Source: Synechococcus sp. PCC 7335
GTDB taxonomy: Bacteria; Cyanobacteriota; Cyanobacteriia; Phormidesmidales; Phormidesmidaceae
NCBI RefSeq assembly: GCF_000155595.1
Contig: NZ_DS989904.1
Coordinates: 2,043,400-2,097,285, forward strand
Length of the DNA stretch: 53,886 nt
Direction: 5' to 3'
The notes under the pieces were generated by a model. That model was not told where the DNA came from, did no database searches, and saw only the letters and a list, made by a program, of their open reading frames with translations. Both the position numbers and the translations under genes were made by a program. This document shows, in pieces, positions 16,300 through 26,159 of this stretch (position 1 is the stretch's first letter; each line of letters starts with the position of its first letter).

Positions 16300-16911
16300 C
16301 TAAAAGCGCGATCCAGGCTGCTGTAGAAAGGCCAGTTCTGCTGGCGTGCTCTCGCGACCTAGAATTTCATTGCGATGGGGAAATCGTCCGAATTGTTTAA
16401 TCACGTCTCGGTGCCGCTTTGCATAGTCTAATCCGCCTTTGAGTCCCTTATCTAAGTCGGGAACATCTTCGATCAAGCGCTGCATGAGTTCGACGCAGTG
16501 ATCTTGGTAGTTCATGTCTTCGCTGTGCTCGAAGGGTAAGTACACAAAGAAGCGGTATGCGGGTATCAGGTTTCGATCAAGGCCAGTATCAACTAGATAC
16601 TGAGCCACTTCTAGCGCCTGAGCATCAGTTGCAAAACTGCGTGGTTGACCTCTATATATATTTCGTGGGAACTGATCGAGCAGTAGTATCAGCGCCACTG
16701 CTGAGGATGGCAGTGCTTTCCAATTCTCGTAGACACCTTCGGCGGCTTTTTGGGTATCAGTTAGAAATTGATTACGGATCTGTTCATCAAAGGTCAGATC
16801 TTTGATAAACCAGGCCTTGCGATAGTGGCCGTAGTCTGAGGCGGTAGAATCACCAAACCAAAAAGAAAGAATAGCTTCAACCCGCGATTGAGACCCATCA
16901 AACCCAACCAT
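16300..16911 (-). CDS. DUF924 family protein
   Basis: A 203-residue soluble helical protein. ILSFWFGDS near the start, AWFIKDLTFDEQIR, ALILLLDQFPRNIYRGQPRSFATD and PYRHRDVIKQFGRFPHRN-type motifs (here AKRHRDVIKQFGRFPHRN) define DUF924, an all-alpha TPR-like family with no proven activity. Start chosen at the ATG at 16911. The 296-bp gap beyond holds AATCGTC-TC-GACGATT, an inverted repeat near 16937-16953, but no gene. Confidence 0.88.
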   Translation of the reverse strand: MVGFDGSQSRVEAILSFWFGDSTASDYGHYRKAWFIKDLTFDEQIRNQFLTDTQKAAEGVYENWKALPSSAVALILLLDQFPRNIYRGQPRSFATDAQALEVAQYLVDTGLDRNLIPAYRFFVYLPFEHSEDMNYQDHCVELMQRLIEDVPDLDKGLKGGLDYAKRHRDVIKQFGRFPHRNEILGRESTPAELAFLQQPGSRF

Positions 16912-17207
16912 TTTAGATGCCAGCCTCCTAAGTGATAATCGTCTCGACGATTCTAGATCTCATTTTAGAAACAATAGCTTCTGACAGATTGCAAGCCACT
17001 GACATTTCGTTAAAAGCCTGATTAAACAATCGGTAACATGGTTACGCGAAAGTTTGACCAGGTCAAGAAAGCTTTCCTACTTAGGTGGTACTAGGAACTG
17101 GGTTGTACTAGGAAAGAAACATCACAGAAAATCACGTCCGTGTGAAAAACGATGTCAGTTGTACGTTTTTTGACTTACCCTAAGCCATATATTTCAACTC
17201 ACGTTGT

Positions 17208-17504
17208 ATGTCTATTCTTTCCATTGTGATTGCAGTTGTCCTACTGCTAGCTATCTATTGCTGGTTGACAGGCTATCGACTCCCTATCCAGGGGCGCAGT
17301 GCTAGTGGTCACCGCACTAATAGTATTCCTCGAGAAAGAGGTGTCTCTAGAAGTACCCGTAAGCAGCTATTAAGACTGGTTGGCGGGAATGCCTCAGTCG
17401 CACAGCGTCTAGTGCGCGACGTTAGAGATCGCAATCCCGGTCGGCCGGAACAATGGTGCTGGGAGAAAGCTATCTACGATATTGAGCGCGATCGCAGAGC
17501 TTAG
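17208..17504 (+). CDS. Small membrane-anchored basic protein, unknown
   Basis: A 98-residue protein with an N-terminal membrane helix (SILSIVIAVVLLLAIYCWL) and a basic, probably cytosolic tail. The tail LLRLVGGNASVAQRLVRDVR and NPGRPEQWCWEKAIYDIERD resembles small conserved cyanobacterial proteins that I cannot name; the ending ERDRRA is charged. The start ATG follows a long A/T-rich stretch. It stands alone, with the first copy of the dispersed hairpin element about 245 bp downstream. Codon use and the HIP1 site near its end fit the host. Confidence 0.65.
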   Translation: MSILSIVIAVVLLLAIYCWLTGYRLPIQGRSASGHRTNSIPRERGVSRSTRKQLLRLVGGNASVAQRLVRDVRDRNPGRPEQWCWEKAIYDIERDRRA

Positions 17505-17747
17505 AACTAGTTTCATAAAGCTATTGCAGGTAGCCTATAAGCGATGTCCTTTTAATTCATGTTCTCTTAATAGAAAGCACCTAATCTCGACGACGAACTC
17601 GGGTAGTCTTAAGAACAAGAAAGCCCATATTATCAGGTTTTCTTTATTCACTCTTCTGTTGGGCATACTTACAGCAAAGCGTTTGTAGATCCTAACTTGT
17701 AGATTCTAAATAGCGTCGGAAACTTCGCAGTGTCCGAAACTTAGTAC

Positions 17748-17852
17748 TATAGCTTTGGTCACTTAGCTTACGGCATAGTTACTGGCTATAACCCTTGTGT
17801 TTCAACAGGCTAAGTGACTCGCAAGGCACGAATGCATCCGCGCCTTGCTATA
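17748..17852 (+). repeat. Dispersed two-hairpin element, copy 1
   Basis: A 105-bp element with TATAGC (17748) and GCTATA (17847-17852) at its ends. Hairpin 1 is CACTTAGC (17760-17767) with GCTAAGTG (17809-17816). Hairpin 2 is GCAAGGC (17821-17827) with GCCTTGC (17842-17848) and carries the loop CGAATGCATCCG. It sits in the 394-bp gap before gmd, which otherwise shows no gene, and is about 90% alike to copy 2 in its first 75 bases. Confidence 0.8.
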
Positions 17853-17898
17853 TGTCTACTGTTTATCTGAAAATAGAAAATAGAGGAATATCCTAACG

Positions 17899-18969
17899 AT
17901 GACGCAACCGAAGCGAGCACTAATTACCGGCATCACCGGGCAAGACGGTTCTTATCTGGCCGAACTGTTGCTGAGTAAGGGATACGAAGTCCACGGCATC
18001 ATCCGCCGCACTTCTACTTTTAATACTGACCGGATCGATCATATCTATGAAGATCCTCATAAAGAAGACGCCAAACTCTTCTTGCACTATGGTGATCTTA
18101 ATGATGGCACCATGCTCCGCCGCATTTTAGAGCAAGTCCAGCCAAACGAAGTCTACAACCTTGGAGCACAGTCTCACGTTCGGGTTAGCTTCGACTCGCC
18201 TGAATATACGGTAGATACCGTAGCAATGGGTGCGCTGAGACTGTTAGAGGCCATTCGCGACTACCAACAGCGAACCCGCAGCGAAGTCCGTTTCTACCAA
18301 GCTGGTTCTTCCGAAATGTATGGCAAAGTCCAGCATGTTCCCCAGTCAGAAGAAACCCCTTTCTATCCCCGTAGTCCTTACTCCTGCGCCAAAGTCTACG
18401 CCCATTGGCAAACCATCAATTACCGCGAATCTTACGACATGTTTGCCACCAACGGCATCTTGTTTAACCATGAGTCTCCTCGTCGTGGTGAAACGTTTGT
18501 CACTCGCAAGATTACCCGCGCGATCGCTCGTATCGTTACCGGACAGCAAAAGAAGCTCTACCTTGGCAATTTGGATGCTAAGCGAGACTGGGGCTATGCC
18601 AAAGATTATGTCAAGGCGATGTGGTTGATGCTCCAGCACGACCAGCCAGACGACTTTGTCATAGCCACAGGTGAGACCTACTCCATTCGTCAGTTTCTAG
18701 ATATTGCCTTTCAGCACGTCAATCTTGATTGGACCGATTTTGTCGCTTTTGACGAGCGCTACCTCAGACCAGCTGAGGTAGATTTGCTCATCGGTGATCC
18801 AAGCAAGGCAAAAAGGATCTTAGGCTGGCAACCGGAAGTTAGTTTTGAAGAGCTGGTAAAACTAATGGTAGACGCCGATTTGGAAGTTGTGAGCGAACAG
18901 CCAGTCACTAGCACTAACGGTAGCTTAAACGCTACTATCCGTCGTCAAATTCTCGGCTCTATATCTTAG
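17899..18969 (+). CDS. gmd: GDP-mannose 4,6-dehydratase
   Basis: Converts GDP-mannose to GDP-4-keto-6-deoxymannose, the first step to GDP-L-fucose. The 356-residue short-chain dehydrogenase has the NADP-binding motif [31 protein letters not shown], the catalytic SSEMYGK and the YXXXK pair in [12 protein letters not shown], and [22 protein letters not shown] lies upstream of the ATG. The second enzyme, fcl, follows 235 bp later, so the pair supplies fucose for glycans or exopolysaccharide. Hairpin element copy 1 ends 46 bp before the start and may lie in the 5' leader. Confidence 0.95.
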   Translation: MTQPKRALITGITGQDGSYLAELLLSKGYEVHGIIRRTSTFNTDRIDHIYEDPHKEDAKLFLHYGDLNDGTMLRRILEQVQPNEVYNLGAQSHVRVSFDSPEYTVDTVAMGALRLLEAIRDYQQRTRSEVRFYQAGSSEMYGKVQHVPQSEETPFYPRSPYSCAKVYAHWQTINYRESYDMFATNGILFNHESPRRGETFVTRKITRAIARIVTGQQKKLYLGNLDAKRDWGYAKDYVKAMWLMLQHDQPDDFVIATGETYSIRQFLDIAFQHVNLDWTDFVAFDERYLRPAEVDLLIGDPSKAKRILGWQPEVSFEELVKLMVDADLEVVSEQPVTSTNGSLNATIRRQILGSIS

Positions 18970-19049
18970 TCTCCGCCTCGTAGTTTCCGCAAAGCTAGTA
19001 GGGTCTTAGTTCTTAAAAGACTAACGGGACTTGTGGAAAAGTAGACTAA

Positions 19050-19059
19050 TGTGATCACA
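19050..19059. promoter_or_regulatory. TGTGATCACA palindrome between gmd and fcl
   Basis: A perfect 10-bp palindrome followed by GATGTGAG, about 145 bp before fcl. TGTGA/TCACA half-sites are those of CRP-type regulators, but the usual six-base spacer is absent, so a functional site is doubtful. Confidence 0.2.
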
Positions 19060-19204
19060 CTGATGTGAGCAAACTGAGCTTGCAGACATAGCAGATACAT
19101 AACGGTACATTAGGTGATGTGGCGAACCTCGCTGGGTCTACTCATAGCATAGGCTGCAGATATAGAAAAATAGTATTTTGTTCGTTTAATAGCGGTAGGG
19201 ATAG

Positions 19205-20155
<951 letters not shown>

Positions 20156-20191
20156 GTTCATAAAAAATAGAAACAAGTCTTTGAAAACTTC

Positions 20192-20197
20192 TATAAT
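20192..20197 (+). promoter_or_regulatory. -10 box TATAAT upstream of the DUF2996 gene
   Basis: A consensus TATAAT lies 40 bp before the DUF2996 start codon. No clear -35 is seen at 17 bp, so confidence is limited. Confidence 0.4.
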
Positions 20198-20236
20198 TAT
20201 GGCGCAGTGCCCCTAGCGAATTAGCCGCAAAATAGT

Positions 20237-20941
20237 ATGGCAGAAGAGCAAACCCCATCGAACCAGAACGCTGAGAACCAGAACGCTGAGAACATTGTGG
20301 AGGGTGCGAAACCTAAAGATACGGTTGCAGAGACTGCAAAGCCTGATGCCGATGCGAAGAACTTAGAGCAGTCGGACGATAAGAAGTCAGGTGAACCGGT
20401 TGCTAAGGTAAAAGAAGATTCTGGAGAGACTGCTAAGGCTGGTAACCAGCCAGCCGGCAAGACAGTTGGCTCCGGTGGTTCAGCGAAGAAGCCAGCGGCT
20501 AAATCTGAGGCAAAGTCTGGAGATAAAAAGCCAGCAGCGAAGAAGAAAAAACCTCCCAAACTGGAAGATAAGCCATTTAATGAATTTATGGAGCAGCACT
20601 ACTTGCCTAGCTTGAAAGAAGCCATGGCGAAGGAAGGCATTGAAGAGCTGAACCTAGAATTTGCTAAGCGTAAGCTAGAGGTGATGGGCCAAAGTGGTGG
20701 TGATCCCTATTGGCAGGTTCAAGGGCAGTGGACAGAAGCGGGTGAAGGCGATCGCCAATTCAATATCGCTTTTATTGATGAAGATATTTCAGGCCAAAAA
20801 GTATTCACACTGACTTCTAATGGCGCAGTCCCTAGCACGGTTGAGCAATTTATGGGAGATGAGCGGCGAATCACATTAGATCTGATGGTGCTGTATACGC
20901 TACAGCGACTAAACGGTCAGAAGTGGTTGACTCGAAACTAA
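20237..20941 (+). CDS. DUF2996 protein with a charged disordered N-terminus
   Basis: A 234-residue protein in two parts. Residues 1-110 are low-complexity Ala/Lys/Glu/Asp/Pro sequence, probably disordered, and contain a 15-bp direct repeat (NQNAE twice). Residues 112-234 form the DUF2996 domain: KPFNEFMEQHYLPSLKEAM, YWQVQGQWTEAGEGDRQF and the ending LQRLNGQKWLTRN. The family occurs in cyanobacteria and plastids, without a function I can state. The N-terminal tail varies between organisms. Monocistronic by spacing, with its own TATAAT. Confidence 0.8.
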   Translation: MAEEQTPSNQNAENQNAENIVEGAKPKDTVAETAKPDADAKNLEQSDDKKSGEPVAKVKEDSGETAKAGNQPAGKTVGSGGSAKKPAAKSEAKSGDKKPAAKKKKPPKLEDKPFNEFMEQHYLPSLKEAMAKEGIEELNLEFAKRKLEVMGQSGGDPYWQVQGQWTEAGEGDRQFNIAFIDEDISGQKVFTLTSNGAVPSTVEQFMGDERRITLDLMVLYTLQRLNGQKWLTRN

Positions 20942-21179
20942 GTCCTATCGACCTGATATCAACGGGTTCTATGAGCTTTGATAGGGAGCTTTGTTAGGAT
21001 ACCTATGCCTTTGCCGCTATCAGAATCATAACGGAAGGGATAAGTTGAGTAGTAGGTACTTATATTTGGGGGATGATGGTCCCTCCAGCCCAAGTGAGGC
21101 TTCAACAAGTGAGGCTTAAGCTACAAAAGATCAGAAGTGAACAGACTATGAGCGTTGACTGAACTTTCTCTAACTGCCC

Positions 21180-22652
21180 CTACCGTCTATGTTTTTTCTG
21201 TTGCCAGGCATCTTCGTATCGACGTTCGTTTACACTAACTGATTTCTGCAAATCTACTACTGGGTTTGGATAGTCTACCCCTAGTCTGACATTGAATTGC
21301 TTTTGCTCGACTGTCTGTAGTGTCCAAGGCGTATGTACCTTTTTCGCTGGCAGCGTTTTTAATTCTGGTAACCAATGCTTAACGTATTTGCCTTCTGAAT
21401 CATAGTCTTTAGACTGTTTGGGAATGTTGAAGTAGCGGAAACCACGCGCATCGTTCCCAACGCCGGCTGTATAGTTCCAGTTTCCCCAGTTGCTGCAGAC
21501 ATCGTAGTCGATTAGTAGAGACTCAAACCACTCTGCACCCATGCGCCAATCGATTCCTAGATTCTTAGTTAGAAAGCTAGCTACATTCTGACGCCCGCGA
21601 TTAGACATAAATCCAGTTGCCGCTAGTTCTCTCATATTAGCGTCGATCAGCGGATAGCCAGTTTTTCCTTCGCGCCATAGATCAAATCGCTTCCAATCTT
21701 GCTGCCATTCGATCGGTAATCCACGAATTCCTCCCTTACGAAATATCTTGCGACCATACTTCACACAGACAAACCGGAAGTAGTCTCGCCACATTAGCTC
21801 AAATATCATCCAGTAAGTTGAATTGTTTTTCTTTCTCTCTCTTTCGTAGCGCTGGACTTCTTCGTAAACTCTGCGAGGAGAAAGACTTCCATTAGCGAGC
21901 CAAGGAGAAAATTTGGAAGAGTAATCCGCGCCCAACATCCCGTTACGAGTCTCTTTGTACCGCTGAAGTCTATCAGCGTTCCAGAAGTAGTGCTGTAGTC
22001 TATCAAGTCCTTTACTCTCTCCTCCTTTGAACGGAAGAACGCCTTTCTCGTCAATCGGAGTCCGTTCTAATCCGAGATCGGACAGGCTAGGAAGCTCTCC
22101 AGGTTCTATTTCATTAGGAAGAGAGGGTAGTTTTTCTGGGGTTGGAAAGGTTGGGAAAACCTGAGTGTTCTTTTCTATGGCTTTGCGAAACTGCGTGAAC
22201 ACCTCAGGTAGCTGACTCACTTCAAACGGCAGGTCATCAGGATGATATAGCGTTGCACCCCAATAGACCTCTGAAGTGACTTTGAGCTGGTTTAGAACAG
22301 TTTCGAGGCGCTGTTCTACTTCTATTTCTTCTGGAGTGACTTCTTCGTGCCAATAGACAGCGGCGATGTCAAAAGCTTTAACTAAAGCTGGAATCTCTTC
22401 TTCTGGCTTCCCTTGAAGAATAACTAGGTTACTACCACGCGATCGCAATTCTGCTTTCAAAGCCGCCACTGTCTCAATCAAAAACTGAGCCCGATAAGAG
22501 CCTGTCTTCGGAAAACCAAACGAGGTTGCTTGAAACTGTCTAGGATCGAAACAGTAGACAGGGATAATATCTGCGCCTTGCTCTGTAGCCCGATGAAGAG
22601 GCTCGTGATCGTGAAGCCGAAGATCGTTACGAAGCCAGAGAAGGATGCGCAT
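21180..22652 (-). CDS. Cryptochrome DASH / photolyase
   Basis: A 490-residue flavoprotein. The N-terminal antenna domain begins ILLWLRNDLRLHDHEPLHRA with YCFDPRQF; the FAD domain carries GMLGADYSSKFSPWLANGSL, IFELMWRDYFRFVCVKYGRK, GKTGYPLIDANMRELAATG, FMSNRGRQNVASFLTKNLG and DYDVCSNWGNWNYTAGVGND. FMSNRGRQN and the end QSKDYDSEGKYVKHWLPEL are characteristic of the DASH class, which repairs pyrimidine dimers in single-stranded DNA. A second, unrelated-class photolyase gene lies 4.7 kb to the right. Confidence 0.93.
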   Translation of the reverse strand: MRILLWLRNDLRLHDHEPLHRATEQGADIIPVYCFDPRQFQATSFGFPKTGSYRAQFLIETVAALKAELRSRGSNLVILQGKPEEEIPALVKAFDIAAVYWHEEVTPEEIEVEQRLETVLNQLKVTSEVYWGATLYHPDDLPFEVSQLPEVFTQFRKAIEKNTQVFPTFPTPEKLPSLPNEIEPGELPSLSDLGLERTPIDEKGVLPFKGGESKGLDRLQHYFWNADRLQRYKETRNGMLGADYSSKFSPWLANGSLSPRRVYEEVQRYERERKKNNSTYWMIFELMWRDYFRFVCVKYGRKIFRKGGIRGLPIEWQQDWKRFDLWREGKTGYPLIDANMRELAATGFMSNRGRQNVASFLTKNLGIDWRMGAEWFESLLIDYDVCSNWGNWNYTAGVGNDARGFRYFNIPKQSKDYDSEGKYVKHWLPELKTLPAKKVHTPWTLQTVEQKQFNVRLGVDYPNPVVDLQKSVSVNERRYEDAWQQKKHRR

Positions 22653-22869
22653 TTGAAGTGAAATAGACGAGTTTTGTAGCTATAGCAATCTGCAACTTAG
22701 CTCAACCCATTACTAGAAGCGGTAACCCTTATCCCGTAAAGCGCTAAGCCCATAGCAAGCCGCTAATACATCAGCGATATGCTGGATCTCATAGTACGAC
22801 AGTGCTATCTGCTAACCCTCTCTACTTAGGCATAAAGCGCAACCATTAACCATCTTCTAGTGCAGTGTT

Positions 22870-23853
22870 TTAGCGCAGCGTTACCTCGTTCATCTTGGAT
22901 TCAATCTTGGCTTGAATAGTCGTAGGAATATCCGAAAGGAGATCATAGCCAGTGGCAATTTCAATGCGATCAACCGTAGTACGATAGGGCAGCCAATTAT
23001 CTTCGATGCGATCGCTATTTGGCATGTCGACAGCGATCACCTGCGTGCGCCGGGTCACCTCATCTTCGGTGGAATCCATCACTACCATTACCTTCCATAG
23101 CCGACCTGGAATAGTTGCTTTACCGACCGATCCTTTATCACCATAGACTCCACCAATCACGTATAGCGACTTGCCTTGTTGATGAACTAGGTCGCGTCCA
23201 TATTCTTCTAAGGCGCGCCATGGTCCCCGATTGTTTTCCTGGGCCTGCGGAAAAATATTGCTCATCAAGAAAGTGATTGAGTTGTCTTTTGATGTTGAGG
23301 TGCGATCGCCTGATGCGACCATATGGCCCCGATCGTAGCCGCTACGTTTATACTCGGTAGGGGTCACCTGATAGAATCCTTGAGGCAACCCACCATCCAC
23401 GCGAAAATCATCTTGCCGGCTGCTTTTGCCTAACCAGCGGGGGGCGACCCACCAGCTAGCCCAATTCAAGAGATTGCGATCGCGACTGTAAGAGAGCACA
23501 TACTGATCTCGCTCAATCAACAAGTTGTTAGGATCTTCTTGTCCAGCGTTACTTGGATTACCGAGACTTAAATGCTCATTGTTTGAGAAATAAGTCGCTG
23601 GACCCAAGCTTACATCGGTTTGAGGTAGCTGTTCGCAAGCTAGTCCATTTCCGTCTCTATCTAGGCCATAGTAATCAGATGGAAAAGATGATAGAACGGT
23701 TTGAGCAAGCTGTTGATTTTTGAAATCTCCACAATCACAGTAGCTATCAACACAAGGGGGCAAGCTAGCGTAAATGTCTGGTTTATCAAACTGGTCGCAG
23801 CTAGATAAACTAATGGCAAGCAGTATGAATGCGCTTTTTAGTAATCTCTTCAC
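22870..23853 (-). CDS. Lipoprotein DNA/RNA non-specific endonuclease
   Basis: A 327-residue exported nuclease. The N-terminus ends in a lipobox (LLAISLSSC, C19). Residues 35-75 (CDCGDFKNQQLAQ, GLDRDGNGLACEQLP) resemble an excalibur calcium-binding motif. Residues 110-320 are the beta-beta-alpha-Me nuclease domain: GLPQGFYQVTPTEYKRSGYD, the catalytic DRGHMVASGDR with H177, SNIFPQAQENNRGPWRALEE and YVIGGVYG. The best-studied relative is NucA of Anabaena. Predicted to be anchored in the outer membrane or periplasm, where it could scavenge or defend against DNA. Monocistronic, divergent from sodN. Confidence 0.92.
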   Translation of the reverse strand: MKRLLKSAFILLAISLSSCDQFDKPDIYASLPPCVDSYCDCGDFKNQQLAQTVLSSFPSDYYGLDRDGNGLACEQLPQTDVSLGPATYFSNNEHLSLGNPSNAGQEDPNNLLIERDQYVLSYSRDRNLLNWASWWVAPRWLGKSSRQDDFRVDGGLPQGFYQVTPTEYKRSGYDRGHMVASGDRTSTSKDNSITFLMSNIFPQAQENNRGPWRALEEYGRDLVHQQGKSLYVIGGVYGDKGSVGKATIPGRLWKVMVVMDSTEDEVTRRTQVIAVDMPNSDRIEDNWLPYRTTVDRIEIATGYDLLSDIPTTIQAKIESKMNEVTLR

Positions 23854-24090
23854 CCAATCAACCCCTCGATATAACAGCCTTATCCACCACTAACCCACAA
23901 CCGAAAACAGTATATTTGAACCATTTTTCTTTTGTACTACAAGCGCATTCGGTGATTATGACTGGCTCTACCAAACAATGCCCGATCACAAACAGTAATT
24001 AATCAAAAGGCTTAACGGCTTCCTTAATAGTTCATCCACGCAAAAGCTTGAGCGGTATACTAAATCCGTACAGTTTTTTAGATTTCACCT

Positions 24091-24564
24091 ATGCTCAGTA
24101 CAGTTATTTCCGCGCTAAAGGCTTTGTTCCCGGCCCCTGAAGTTCAAGCTCATTGCGATGGCCCCTGCGGTGTGTACGATCCGTCTTCTGCTCGCATTGC
24201 TGCAGAAGCAGTCGTTTCTATGACAAAGAAGATATTAGACCTAGAGCACCCTGAAGGTGGTGATACTCAAGCCATGGCATCTTACCAAAACACCATGTCT
24301 CGGTTTATCGCTATCAAAGAAGAACAGGCTCAAATTACCAAAGATGAGCTGTTGATTCTATGGACTGACTATTTTAAGCCCGTTCATTTAGAGAAATATC
24401 CTGATCTACATGATACTTTCTGGAAAGCTGCGAAGCTCTGCTCTGCATGCAAAGTGGAAGTTAGCACTCAGCACTGTCAAGAACTCATGGACGCGGTTCA
24501 GAAGATCCATAACATCTTTTGGGAGACTAAGAGCCGTGATGTATCTTGGTATACCGCTAGTTAG
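24091..24564 (+). CDS. sodN: Nickel superoxide dismutase precursor
   Basis: A 157-residue NiSOD precursor. A leader of 20 residues precedes the nickel hook HCDGPCGVYDP; after cleavage the ligands are His1, Cys2 and Cys6 (H21, C22, C26 here). The rest is the four-helix bundle with QNTMSRFIAIKEEQAQITKDEL, LWTDYFKPVHLEKYPDLHD and TFWKAAKLCSACK. The enzyme removes superoxide in the cytosol. The maturation peptidase gene sodX follows 211 bp later, behind a strong terminator, which would make sodN the more abundant transcript. Confidence 0.96.
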   Translation: MLSTVISALKALFPAPEVQAHCDGPCGVYDPSSARIAAEAVVSMTKKILDLEHPEGGDTQAMASYQNTMSRFIAIKEEQAQITKDELLILWTDYFKPVHLEKYPDLHDTFWKAAKLCSACKVEVSTQHCQELMDAVQKIHNIFWETKSRDVSWYTAS

Positions 24565-24603
24565 TGAGTCAGTAAGCATACATCTGTAACAATAGACAAA
24601 GAG

Positions 24604-24642
24604 GTTCTGCAATCGATTAAACGATGTTGCAGAACTTTTTTT
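24604..24642 (+). terminator. Intrinsic terminator of sodN
   Basis: GTTCTGCAATCG pairs with CGATGTTGCAGAAC (one bulged G) and seven T follow (24636-24642). A textbook rho-independent terminator 40 bp behind sodN, upstream of sodX. Confidence 0.92.
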
Positions 24643-24775
24643 GTAAGGGTTCTAAACAACATACAACAGGTTGTTCGATCTCTCAGGTAGGATAATTCAG
24701 TCAATAACTGCTTCAATAGCGATAGCTTCTATAGTTCGCGGCTATGGAATTTTGTAGTCATAAAGTTTTACGCTC

Positions 24776-25117
24776 ATGAAACTTAGGCGCGATTGGAAGG
24801 AGATTGGATTTTGGACATTGGGCAAGCGGTGGCGGTTTCGAGTCACAGGAAATTCGATGTTACCCACTCTCCATTCTGGTGAAGACGTACTGGTACATCC
24901 TCTTTCTAGAACGGTTAGGCTCTTCCCAGGAGACATCATTATCTGTCGTCATCCACAAAGGCCTAGCATTAGGTTGGTAAAGCGGGTAACGGAAGCTTTC
25001 TATGATGGCAGCTGCTATGTGCTTAGTGACAATAAATCTGAAGGTAGCGACAGTCGCTCTTTTGGCGTAGTTGCTCGTGAGTTAGTTATCGGCAGAGTGA
25101 CTAGTCGATTAATTTAG
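24776..25117 (+). CDS. sodX: Ni-SOD maturation protease SodX
   Basis: A 113-residue S26-type signal peptidase-like protein that removes the NiSOD leader. The serine motif is GNSMLPTL (S27) and the general-base lysine lies in SIRLVKRV (K69); PGDIIICRHP and the ending FGVVARELVIGRV are normal for the family. It has no membrane segment, in line with a cytosolic substrate. Location directly behind sodN settles the assignment. A GNAT gene follows 7 bp later. Confidence 0.92.
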   Translation: MKLRRDWKEIGFWTLGKRWRFRVTGNSMLPTLHSGEDVLVHPLSRTVRLFPGDIIICRHPQRPSIRLVKRVTEAFYDGSCYVLSDNKSEGSDSRSFGVVARELVIGRVTSRLI

Positions 25118-25124
25118 GGAGAAG

Positions 25125-25616
25125 ATGATGTCGGCATACAAAATTAGACTAGCTACGCCCAGGGATGTCATGGCTATTTTTGAGCTGGTCACTGCGCTTA
25201 GCGAGTATGAAAAGCTAGCTCATGAAATGGTCGGGACGCCAGAAGATTTGCATCAAGGGTTGTTCGGGAAAAAGCCTGTTGCCGAAGCTATTGTTGCCGA
25301 GTCCGATGGAAAGACGGTAGGATTTGCGCTTTACTTCTACAACTTTTCTACCTTCTTAATGAAGCCAGGAATCTATCTAGAAGATCTTTTTGTATCGCCC
25401 GACTATCGCCGTCAAGGAATTGCAACAGGACTGTTAAACTATCTAGCCAACCACGCGGTAGAACAGGGATGCGGCCGCCTGGAGTGGAGCGTTTTAGACT
25501 GGAATGAAGACGCAATTAGTTTCTACAAAAAGATAGGCGCAGTACTTATGGAAGAATGGACAGGATGTCGGCTTGCTGGAGAAGCGCTGCTTGGTTTCGC
25601 CAAAGCAGACAAATGA
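25125..25616 (+). CDS. GNAT N-acetyltransferase (diamine-acetyltransferase-like)
   Basis: A 163-residue acetyltransferase. The acetyl-CoA loop is VSPDYRRQGIATGLLNYL; the opening KIRLATPRDVMAIFELVTAL and the segments GFALYFYNFSTFLMKPGIYLEDLF and LEWSVLDWNEDAISFYKKIGA closely resemble the spermidine/spermine (SSAT-like) branch. Substrate not certain: polyamines or thialysine are the likeliest. It starts 7 bp behind sodX with GGGAGAAG as ribosome-binding site (ATG 25125 or the adjacent 25128), so cotranscription with sodX is likely. Confidence 0.85.
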   Translation: MMSAYKIRLATPRDVMAIFELVTALSEYEKLAHEMVGTPEDLHQGLFGKKPVAEAIVAESDGKTVGFALYFYNFSTFLMKPGIYLEDLFVSPDYRRQGIATGLLNYLANHAVEQGCGRLEWSVLDWNEDAISFYKKIGAVLMEEWTGCRLAGEALLGFAKADK

Positions 25617-26159
25617 GTCTTTCTACATAGCCTTACCTAGAGACTGTTGTCTTTAGTCCCTTCTTAGCAACAACCGCCCTAGTCCTGGCGATGGTTGAGC
25701 AGGCAAAGAAAGCTAGGCAAATAAGCTTCATACCCTAGCTGTTCAACTTGACGTAAATCAACTTGACGGAAAACAGTACAATTACGACTCGACTGATTGA
25801 GTGTTGGTTGAATTGAGTACTTATCGCTTTGGTCACTTAGCTTACAGCATAGTCATTGGCTACAGCCCCTGTGTTTCAACAGGCTAAGTGACTCGCAATA
25901 TACGAATGCATCCGCACATTGCTATTAGCTAAGCTGCACAGTTGATTCTTTGTAGTCAGCAATCCGTGTTTGGCCAACGCATTTCAAAAGTTGTTGTTGA
26001 GTTCCAAGAGTGAGTCCAAACATACTAACTCTTCACGTTTCACCGCTTCGTTTGGTAGTTTTCTATTTTCTATGGGGTTTATCCCGAAAAAAGAAGGTGT
26101 TCATTCTAGTCTGGATACATACAGCTACGGTAGATTCACCATAGAACCCCTTAGTCTTT
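25617..26159. other. Long intergenic region with hairpin element copy 2
   Basis: A 543-bp region between the GNAT gene and the kinase-like gene. Apart from the hairpin element at 25822-25926 I see no RNA gene or clear promoter. A TTG-started frame at 25970-26218 (82 codons) is open but has no recognisable domain and overlaps the next gene; I do not call it a gene. CAACTTGACG is repeated at 25743 and 25758. Confidence 0.5.
25822..25926 (+). repeat. Dispersed two-hairpin element, copy 2
   Basis: A 105-bp copy very close to copy 1. Its left end has TATCGC instead of TATAGC and its right end GCTATT. Hairpin 1: CACTTAGC (25834-25841) with GCTAAGTG (25883-25890). Hairpin 2: GCAAT (25895-25899) with ATTGC (25918-25922) around CGAATGCATCCG. 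Against copy 1 both arms of hairpin 2 changed (GCAAGGC/GCCTTGC to GCAAT/ATTGC) and pairing of the outer stem is kept. Confidence 0.8.

Noticed and set aside
21083-21121. Direct repeat AAGTGAGGCTT behind the DUF2996 gene
   Set aside because: Only two copies with no further context; likely a chance slippage product.
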